Shown: positions 57,486-64,000 of the stretch, piece by piece | How the letters are laid out: the number at the start of each line of letters is the position of its first letter | How positions within the stretch are numbered: position 1 is the first letter of the stretch | Origin: Acidobacteriales bacterium 59-55 | GTDB lineage: Bacteria; Acidobacteriota; Terriglobia; Terriglobales; Acidobacteriaceae | DNA length: 64,000 nucleotides | Assembly: GCA_001897435.1 (NCBI GenBank) | Contig: MKSV01000003.1 | Span: 1 to 64,000, forward strand | Reading direction: 5' to 3' | Program-made: the position numbers and the translations under genes | Notes under the pieces: model-generated | Database searches by the model: none | Told to the model about the DNA's origin: nothing | The model's input: the letters and a program-made list of their open reading frames with translations, nothing else

Positions 57486-60380
57486 TCAAAGCAGCCCTTC
57501 CACCACGCCCGCCGCCTTCGCCAGCGCCCCGTCCAGAGCGGCAACGTCGCTGCCTCCCGCCTCGGCCAGGTCGGGCCGACCGCCGCCCTTGCCGCCGACC
57601 ATCGCCGCCAGTTGCCCGACGATCTTGCCCGCCTGCACCTTCGCGGTAAGATCCTTGGTCACGCCGACGATCAGCGAGACCTTGCCCTCCGATCCCGCCC
57701 CCAGCACCACCACCCCGCTGCCGAGCTTTGTCCGCAGGCTATCCACCAGCGTCCGCATCTGTCCTTTATCCAGCCCATTGACGCGCTGAGCCAACACGCT
57801 GACGCCCTTCACCTCCACGGCAGACGAGGCCGCGTCCGCGACCGACGAAGAAGCCGCCTTCATGCGCACCTGGTCCAGCTCGCGCCGCAGCTTCTTCATC
57901 TCCTCTTCCTGCGCCGCAATCCGGTTCCGCAACGCGTCCGCCGGAGCGGCGTCCGTTGAACCGACCATCTGCCCCACAACGCGGGCAACGTCGAAGTCGC
58001 GCCGAAACTCTGTCAACGCGCCCGTTCCGCTCACTGCCTCCACCCGGCGCACGCCCGACGAGACTGAATTTTCGCCCACCACCTTAATTAAGCCGATCTC
58101 CCCGGTCGCAGCCGTATGCGTGCCGCCGCAAAGCTCCGTCGAGAAGTCCCCGATCTTCACCACGCGAACGCGGTCGCCGTACTTCTCACCGAACAGCGCC
58201 ATCGCGCCCAGTTCGTTCACGGCCACGTCAATGGGAACATCGACCAGCGTCTCGACCTTCGCGTTGCCCAGCACCTGCCGATTCACGATCTCCTCTATCT
58301 CTTGCAACTCCTCATCGGCCACTCCGGTGAAGTGCGAGAAATCGAAGCGCAGCCGCGTCGCATCGTTCAATGACCCGGCCTGCTTCACATGCTTGCCCAG
58401 AACCTCACGCAACGCGGCGTGGAGCAGGTGCGTCCCGGTATGGTTGCGCTCGGTCGCCCGCCGGTTCTCCGCATCGACGACCGCATCGACCACGTCGCCG
58501 ACGGCCAGCGTCTGCCGCGCCACCACCTTGTGCGCGAAGACTCCCTGCACCGGCTTGGTCGCTCCGCTGACCTCGGCCACGACCGTATTGTGATCGCCCG
58601 AGTAGAGCCACCCCTTGTCGCCCACCTGCCCGCCCGAGTCGGCATAGAAGCTGGTCGCATCGAGCACCGCCTCGCCCCGCTCCCCGGCCTTCAACTCCGG
58701 CACACCCACGCCATCCTTCACCAGCGCAAGGATGCGCGCTCCATCCACCCGCAGCGCCGTGTAACCCTCAAACTCTGTCTTCGCCAACTCGCGATAGACC
58801 GGCGCCGCCGACTTCTGCGATCCGCCCTTCCACGAGGCACGGGCCCGTGCCTGCTCCTCTTCCTTGGCCTTTTCAAAGCCTTCCAAATCGAACTTTAGAT
58901 CTGCATCTCTAGCAGCATCAGCGATGAAGTCGAGAGGGAGCCCAAACGTTTCGTACAAGCCGAAAGCTTCTTTACCAGACAGAATCGGCTGGAACTCTCG
59001 AACCTTGTCTCGAAATTCGTTCACAAATTCAGACGTCAAGCTCTCATCAAAAAATATCTTGGCGACCACTTCTGCTTCCGCATCAGAATGGCCACTCGAA
59101 AACGCATTGAAAATCGTTTTGTTGCTCTCGGCAGTAGACTCCAGCTTCACGCTCTTCTTTGAAGCAAACATCACTGCGGTTCCAATGACCTGCTCATACC
59201 ATGCCGAAGTAATCGCTTCATCCAGTCTCTTCGAACCGGTCTCCATTACCCGCGCAAACTGCTCCTCTTCCGCGAGCACCACCTTTGCCACCCGCTCCGC
59301 CGACTCCTTCAACTCCGGATAAGCCACCTGCATCTCATCGCGCACGGCGAAAACCATCTCGTGCATAAACGGCTTCTCCTGCCCTAACAGCCGTCCATGC
59401 CGAATGCCGCGCCGCAGAATCTTCCGCAGCACATAGCCGCGTCCCTCATTCGCCGGCAGCACCCCATCCGAGATAAGAAATGTAGCTGCACGGGCATGGT
59501 CAGCAATAATCCGCAGCGAAGAATTCTCGACATTCTGTCCATCAACATAGCCAGTAAGGATGGCAGCCCTGTCGATGAGCGGAACAAAAAGATCAGTTTC
59601 GAAATTAGCCAAATGGCCCTGTAAGACACAAGCGAGTCGTTCCAAACCCATACCCGTATCAATAGAAGGTTTGGGCAGAGGTGTGAGCGTCCCATCACTC
59701 GACCTGTCGAACTGCATGAAGACAAGATTCCATATCTCCACATAGCGCTGCTCATCGAGAGGAAACGGCTTGTCCTCAATGACGCCTTCGGAGTTTGCCT
59801 TTCCCGCTGCCGTCCCAAAGTCGTAATAAACCTCCGAGCACGGCCCGCACGGCCCGGTATCGCCCATGGCCCAGAAGTTATCCGCCGCGCCCATCTCGAA
59901 GATGCGCTCCGCCGGAACGCCGACATCGAGCCAGAACTGGTACGCCTCCGCATCCCGCGGCACGGCAGCATCGCCCTCAAAGATCGTCACGTACAGCTTC
60001 GCCTTATCGATGCCGAACCACTCGGGCGAGGTCAGCAGCTCCCACGCATAGGCGATGGCGTCCTTCTTGAAGTAGTCGCCAAAGCTAAAGTTGCCCAGCA
60101 TCTCGAAGAAGGTATGGTGCCGCCGCGTGAAGCCGACGTTCTCCAGATCGTTGTGCTTGCCGCCCGCCCGCACGCACTTCTGCGAACTCGCCGCCCGCGA
60201 GTACGCGCGCTTCTCCGCACCCAGGAAGACGTCCTTGAACTGATTCATCCCCGCATTGGTAAACAGCAGCGTAGGATCGTTCGCCGGCACCAGCGAAGAA
60301 GAGTGCACCCGGCGGTGCCCCTTAGTCTCAAAAAACCGCAAAAAGTCTTCCCGAATCTGGCTTCCCGAACGATATTCCAT
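57486..60380 (-). CDS. alaS: Alanine--tRNA ligase
   Basis: 964 residues from the ATG at 60380. Class II catalytic core with motif 2 ([19 protein letters not shown]), and tRNA-binding and editing domains with zinc-type [11 protein letters not shown] and CGGTH (TELCGGTHT). A segment at about residues 389-465 (nucleotides about 58985-59215) is not part of the usual AlaRS alignment and is visibly AT-richer than its surroundings; a second AT-rich patch is at 59460-59740. The frame stays open. DUF429 gene follows upstream. Confidence 0.93.
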   Translation of the reverse strand: MEYRSGSQIREDFLRFFETKGHRRVHSSSLVPANDPTLLFTNAGMNQFKDVFLGAEKRAYSRAASSQKCVRAGGKHNDLENVGFTRRHHTFFEMLGNFSFGDYFKKDAIAYAWELLTSPEWFGIDKAKLYVTIFEGDAAVPRDAEAYQFWLDVGVPAERIFEMGAADNFWAMGDTGPCGPCSEVYYDFGTAAGKANSEGVIEDKPFPLDEQRYVEIWNLVFMQFDRSSDGTLTPLPKPSIDTGMGLERLACVLQGHLANFETDLFVPLIDRAAILTGYVDGQNVENSSLRIIADHARAATFLISDGVLPANEGRGYVLRKILRRGIRHGRLLGQEKPFMHEMVFAVRDEMQVAYPELKESAERVAKVVLAEEEQFARVMETGSKRLDEAITSAWYEQVIGTAVMFASKKSVKLESTAESNKTIFNAFSSGHSDAEAEVVAKIFFDESLTSEFVNEFRDKVREFQPILSGKEAFGLYETFGLPLDFIADAARDADLKFDLEGFEKAKEEEQARARASWKGGSQKSAAPVYRELAKTEFEGYTALRVDGARILALVKDGVGVPELKAGERGEAVLDATSFYADSGGQVGDKGWLYSGDHNTVVAEVSGATKPVQGVFAHKVVARQTLAVGDVVDAVVDAENRRATERNHTGTHLLHAALREVLGKHVKQAGSLNDATRLRFDFSHFTGVADEELQEIEEIVNRQVLGNAKVETLVDVPIDVAVNELGAMALFGEKYGDRVRVVKIGDFSTELCGGTHTAATGEIGLIKVVGENSVSSGVRRVEAVSGTGALTEFRRDFDVARVVGQMVGSTDAAPADALRNRIAAQEEEMKKLRRELDQVRMKAASSSVADAASSAVEVKGVSVLAQRVNGLDKGQMRTLVDSLRTKLGSGVVVLGAGSEGKVSLIVGVTKDLTAKVQAGKIVGQLAAMVGGKGGGRPDLAEAGGSDVAALDGALAKAAGVVEGLL

Positions 60381-60394
60381 AGGACTAAAGTTTA

Positions 60395-61330
60395 TCAGTG
60401 CCCTTGCACTCCAGGCCGCCACGTAATGCCTTCCAACTTCAACGCCACATCCTTTGTCGCCCGTAGCCGCCCAAACTCCCCCTGCCACCGCACCATCTCC
60501 ATCGCGCACACCAGCGCATCGAAGGCATCCTCGGACCCCAGCGCCTTCGCCAGCACGCCCCGCGAGATCCCGGCATAGTTCGTATCTGTCTTCCGCTTCG
60601 CCGCCAGATAAGCCGACCGCGCCACAGGATTGCTCTTCGCCACCGCGCCCGTCAGCAGCCGCGTATACATCTCGACCAGCAGCGGCTGCGGCCTCTTCGC
60701 TGCTAAAGCCGCGCTCTCAAACGGCCACACCCGAAATCCCGCCTCGCGCAACCGCAGCAGAAACGGCATCGCCCGCAGCGACCCCGTGCCCACGCTGCCC
60801 GAGCCGCCGATCTGAAACGGCGACTTCGGCGTAATCCCGCGCACCTTCGCCGCCCGCTCCGGGTCCGTGGCCACCAGGTGCGGAGCGAACTTGTTGTCCA
60901 TGTCCGTCAGCCGCATCGACCGATGTAGTCCCTCGCCGCAGAACTGCGCCGGCCGCTTGTGCGGCTTGCCCCAGAAACGCTCATCGCGCTTGACCTCCTC
61001 GCACTCCCGAGCCAGCCAGCGCTCGCCCTGCCCCGCCGCCACGTGCCGCCAGAAGTCGAAGACCGTCCGGCACCCATGCTCGGCCAGAAACCATGCCGGA
61101 AAGCTGAAGCAGCAATCGATGCCCACCACCATCCGCGGCGTCTCCCGCGCCAGATCCATCAGCCACGCGATCAACTCCTCACGCGTCCGCCCACCCTCGA
61201 GCGTCACCTTGCCGCCGGTCCACACTCCTGCCCAGATATGCCGCCGCTGCCCGGCCGCGTCCACCCGCCCCGACCAGTCCACTGCAACGATCCGTTCTAA
61301 TGGGTGCCGCATCTCCCGACCTTCGGACAT
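60395..61330 (-). CDS. DUF429 family protein (RNase H-like fold)
   Basis: 311 residues from the ATG at 61330; 61312 is an alternative. DUF429 motifs: AVDWSG (strand 1 Asp), [15 protein letters not shown] (second acidic strand), and the C-terminal [14 protein letters not shown]. The fold is predicted RNase H-like, nuclease activity unproven. It lies between recX (16 bp upstream) and alaS. Confidence 0.7.
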   Translation of the reverse strand: MSEGREMRHPLERIVAVDWSGRVDAAGQRRHIWAGVWTGGKVTLEGGRTREELIAWLMDLARETPRMVVGIDCCFSFPAWFLAEHGCRTVFDFWRHVAAGQGERWLARECEEVKRDERFWGKPHKRPAQFCGEGLHRSMRLTDMDNKFAPHLVATDPERAAKVRGITPKSPFQIGGSGSVGTGSLRAMPFLLRLREAGFRVWPFESAALAAKRPQPLLVEMYTRLLTGAVAKSNPVARSAYLAAKRKTDTNYAGISRGVLAKALGSEDAFDALVCAMEMVRWQGEFGRLRATKDVALKLEGITWRPGVQGH

Positions 61331-61346
61331 TCGCTTCCGCCCAGCC

Positions 61347-61940
61347 TCAGCCCTCATCGACCTCCGCTTCATCCCGCTCCGCATACGAGTCCGAATCGCT
61401 CCCGCCCTCTTCGATGCCCGCCATCGCCTCCTCCGGCAGATGCCACGAGCGCAGCACCTTGAAGATCGTCGACGAAGAAAATCCCGCCCGCATCAGTCTT
61501 CCCATCACACGAACGGTCTGCTTCTGCGCGTCGGGTCCGCTCGGCTGCTTGATTCTTTTGCGCGCAATATACTCCCGTGCCAGCGCCGCTTCGTCCACAT
61601 CGTCGTACGCCTTGGCCAGCGTCGCAGCCACCAGGTCTTTGTGGACACCCTTCTGCGCCAGATCCTGTTGCACGCGCCGACGCCCATGCTTCTCGTTCTC
61701 TTTGCGCAGCCGCGTATAGTCCGCCGCGAACCGGGTGTCGCTCAGGTACTTCAACTCTGCAAGCCGCGTCACCACCGCATCCATCGCGCGTTCTCCCGCC
61801 TCACCTTCCTCCGCGCGATTCTTCATCAGCCTTCGCAGGTCGCGCACCGTGCGCATCCTGCGTGCCAGCACGCCCACCGCATAGTCGAACAGTCCGGCCT
61901 CGCCCACCGGCTCCCGCTTCTTAGGTCTGGCAAATGGCAT
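61347..61940 (-). CDS. recX: Regulatory protein RecX
   Basis: 197 residues. Three-helix-repeat RecX pattern: YAVGVLARRMRTVRDLRRLMKNR, LAELKYLSDTRFAADYTRLRKENEKHGRRRVQQDLAQKGV. RecX modulates RecA filaments. The C terminus is acidic (EEGGSDSDSYAERDEAEVDEG). It usually lies near recA or alaS, and alaS is nearby. Confidence 0.85.
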   Translation of the reverse strand: MPFARPKKREPVGEAGLFDYAVGVLARRMRTVRDLRRLMKNRAEEGEAGERAMDAVVTRLAELKYLSDTRFAADYTRLRKENEKHGRRRVQQDLAQKGVHKDLVAATLAKAYDDVDEAALAREYIARKRIKQPSGPDAQKQTVRVMGRLMRAGFSSSTIFKVLRSWHLPEEAMAGIEEGGSDSDSYAERDEAEVDEG

Positions 61941-62110
61941 CAGATATCCCTTCCCTATTCTCCGTCAAAATCAACACGACCTATTGCATATATGCACTTA
62001 AGTGCACACGAAATATCAGGCAGAATCCCGATAACCAAAATCCTCTGCCGAGCGTCGCACAAAGTAGTTCCCCGGGCCGATCACCATTTCACTTATGCAG
62101 AAAGGACATC

Positions 62111-62764
62111 ATGAAAGCCCCACATCTCGGGCCCGCCGTTGCGCTTCTTGCCATCGCCGCTCTGCTTCTCACTGTCTCCACCCCCGCCTTCGCCGACAGT
62201 TTTCAGATATTTCACGTGCTTTCTGGAACAGAATTTACTTCACCCTTTAACATTGCGGGGATGACCGCTTCAGGCGCGGTTATTGTCAAGAGCCACCCCG
62301 GAAATGGCTGCCCCGCTCCATTCCCCTGTTTCACAACCTTTGTTCATGGCGAGCAAGTGGGTCGGGGTACGCCCGTAGACCCCGGGCACTATGACAACGG
62401 AATGCCGTGCTCGCCTCGTGTATCCCCAGTTCCCGCCGGATCTGGTGCTTTCGGGACATGCAATAGCGGATACGAGATAGATGAGATTGACAGCCCGCTC
62501 GGAGACCGCATCCCTATGCCTTATGCCGAAATCTTCACCGGCCCCGATCCTGTTGCGGATTTTTTCAGCGTCGGTAGCGTACTGTTTCTAAACTCATCCG
62601 GAGACTTTGTTTATCAGGTAGGCGGCCCCAAGGTGGGAGACCCCTTCGATGACTATGAGGCAATCGACCTCACAACCAGCGAAACACCCGAACCCAGCAG
62701 CATCTTCCTCCTCGGCACGGGACTGCTGGCAGGGTTAGGCACTCTCCGCCGCCGCTTCTTCTAA
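62111..62764 (+). CDS. PEP-CTERM sorting domain protein
   Basis: 217 residues from the ATG at 62111, with AAAGGAC upstream. Signal peptide ends TPAFADS. The middle contains Cys pairs (CPAPFPC; MPCSPRV; FGTCN), and the C terminus is a PEP-CTERM anchor: TPEPSSIFLLGTGLLAGLGTLRRRFF. These proteins go to the exosortase (EpsH) pathway. A related, frameshifted gene lies directly downstream. Confidence 0.8.
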   Translation: MKAPHLGPAVALLAIAALLLTVSTPAFADSFQIFHVLSGTEFTSPFNIAGMTASGAVIVKSHPGNGCPAPFPCFTTFVHGEQVGRGTPVDPGHYDNGMPCSPRVSPVPAGSGAFGTCNSGYEIDEIDSPLGDRIPMPYAEIFTGPDPVADFFSVGSVLFLNSSGDFVYQVGGPKVGDPFDDYEAIDLTTSETPEPSSIFLLGTGLLAGLGTLRRRFF

Positions 62765-62875
62765 GAGCGACACTGGTCCCTCTCTCCTGCGGCCGTTTCA
62801 TGAATAACGTACACGTCTCTCTAGTCGATGAATCCCCGGGCCAAAACAAAATCCATTGATGTGAAAGGACAGTCC

Positions 62876-63471
62876 ATGAAAGCCTCCAAGCTGTGGTCAG
62901 GCGCTGCGATTCTTGCTATCTCAGTTGCCGCATTTGCCATCCCCGCAACCGCACACGCCGACACCTACAAGATTTACGATCTCGGCGACGCCAACGGCTT
63001 CGATATGTACGGAATTGACACTTCGGGCACTGTGGTTATCTACGATTCCATCAGTTCCCTCTACGCACCTTTGTCGATGGCTCAATCAGTGACATCGCCT
63101 CGACGGCTCCAGTCCTTGCCTACGACAATGGAACGCCGTGCAGCCCCGTCCTTTCCCCTGGCATAACCGTCATCCCCAGCAGCAAGTCCTCCTGCAACAA
63201 TGGACGTGAGGTATACGGGGGTGAGTATATGGGAACAAACAGGGGGATCTATACCGGCCCCGACTCCACCGACTTCCTGCAATCCGGCTCGGTCGATGCC
63301 CTGGTCTTGAACTCGTCCGGAGACTTTGCCTGGACAGACGGTCGCAACGAGGAAAACTTCGAGGCCATCGATCTATCCACTGCGATGACCCCTGAGCCGA
63401 ACAGCTTTATCCTTCTCGGGACTGGACTTTTTGCAGCCCTGGGAACAATGCGCCGCCGCTTGTTTCAATAG
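62876..63471 (+). pseudogene. PEP-CTERM protein, frameshifted copy
   Basis: The first part, from the ATG at 62876 (AAAGGACAGTCC upstream), has signal peptide PATAHADTYKIYDL and aligns with the previous gene. The frame then runs out at about 63166. The rest in another frame (TFVDGS ... DNGTPCSPVLSPG ... TPEPNSFILLGTGLFAALGTMRRRLFQ) continues the homology, so a one-base indel lies around 63050-63070. It could be a sequencing error or a real break. Confidence 0.75.
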
Positions 63472-63529
63472 CGATGTCGCTAACCGTTGCGGCCTCGCCT
63501 CCCCAGGTCGAGGCCGTAACGGATCCTCT

Positions 63530-64000
63530 TTACTGGCCCGGCATTCCCGCGTACTGCCCGCTGTGCGTCCACCGGTCGCACCAGTCGTTGACCGTCTCGT
63601 ACCAGAGCTTCGAGTTCTGCGGCTTCAGCACCCAGTGCCCCTCGTCCGGGAAGTAGAGCATCTTGCTGGGCACATGCAGCCGCTGCAACGCCGTGAAGAG
63701 CTGGAAGCCTTCCGAGACGTCGAGCCGATAGTCCTTCTGCGAATGGATAATCAGCGTCGGCGTCTTCGCGTTCTGAATCGACAGCATCGGCGACCACTTC
63801 CGAAACGGATCGTCGGCCACCGGTCCCGCCGCATACTTCCACGGCTGCCCCGGCCCCGCCGTTCCCGGCCGCTTGAACTCCCACTCGTTGAACCACAGTT
63901 CTTCGGTCGTGCCATAGGCGCTCTGCGGGTTGTACATGCCGTCGTGCGTCACAATGCACTTGAAGCGGTCGGTGTGCGTCAGCACCCAGTTCGCCATAAA
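63530..64000 (-). CDS. S9 family prolyl oligopeptidase, C-terminal part
   Basis: The gene runs off the right edge; the stop is at 63530. The visible 156 residues are the end of an alpha/beta-hydrolase domain: PTLIIHSQKDYRLDVSEG (catalytic Asp) and YFPDEGHWVLKPQN (catalytic His), with VNDWCDRW at the tail. The catalytic Ser is outside the window. Confidence 0.8.
   Translation of the reverse strand, partial: FMANWVLTHTDRFKCIVTHDGMYNPQSAYGTTEELWFNEWEFKRPGTAGPGQPWKYAAGPVADDPFRKWSPMLSIQNAKTPTLIIHSQKDYRLDVSEGFQLFTALQRLHVPSKMLYFPDEGHWVLKPQNSKLWYETVNDWCDRWTHSGQYAGMPGQ

Overview
The window looks like chromosomal DNA of an acidobacterium, probably Acidobacteriaceae/Terriglobia. The evidence is a very large Oar-like TonB-dependent receptor, PEP-CTERM proteins, a GH28 pectinase, and dispersed repeats of a type I associate with that group. 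This is inferred from gene content; I could not run a similarity search.

Two regions meet at a tRNA-Thr(CGT) gene (46570-46645, minus strand). Everything to the left (1 to about 46570) reads as one integrative and conjugative element (ICE), with its tyrosine integrase 20 bp from the tRNA 3' end. The other ICE end lies beyond the left edge. To the right is ordinary host DNA.

ICE layout from the left edge inward: a PRTRC cluster (truncated ThiF, B, F, C); a CX5R phosphatase overlapping a protein with a PEP-synthase-type phosphohistidine domain; a ParB/Srx-like protein; a large SNF2-like helicase; a Phd/PIN toxin-antitoxin pair; a DUF6094-type DNA methyltransferase; a RES toxin and partner. A DNA-processing set follows: tandem AAA ATPase, zinc-ribbon protein, Rad52-like annealing protein, SSB and an AEP-TOTE/CHC2 primase. 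After small unknown genes come a PP-loop PAPS-reductase-like protein and a replication-relaxation-family protein. The type IV secretion system (T4SS) is in two leftward blocks: 40067 down to about 24296 (VirB2, VirB3, VirB4, two TrbJ-like, TrbL/VirB6, TrbF/VirB8, TrbG/VirB9, VirD4) and 44834 down to 40955 (MoxR ATPase, VirB1-like, a second VirB9-like, VirB10). A small HTH protein and the integrase read rightward.

The most striking gene is at 27974-30538, inside the T4SS operon between VirB8 and VirB9. It encodes an 854-residue protein whose middle matches the pattern of the catalytic double-psi barrel of RNA polymerase beta-prime and cellular RNA-dependent RNA polymerases: an N-G-G-D-F-D-F-D motif, an upstream R-Y-P strand and a downstream helical motif. 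A polymerase-like protein encoded among conjugation genes may enter the recipient with the DNA. This rests on motif reading only.

Four ICE transcription units share the element ATTTGACCGAGTTTT (three identical copies and one close variant) placed as a -35 region, which suggests a coordinated ICE regulon. Host-side genes are a TonB-dependent receptor and a GH28 polygalacturonase that share an AAACCGGT promoter element, a DUF6599-like protein, a CBM6-like protein, an AMIN/Amidase_3 amidase, alaS (with an unusual insertion), a DUF429 protein, recX, a PEP-CTERM protein with a frameshifted neighbour copy, and the end of an S9 peptidase gene.
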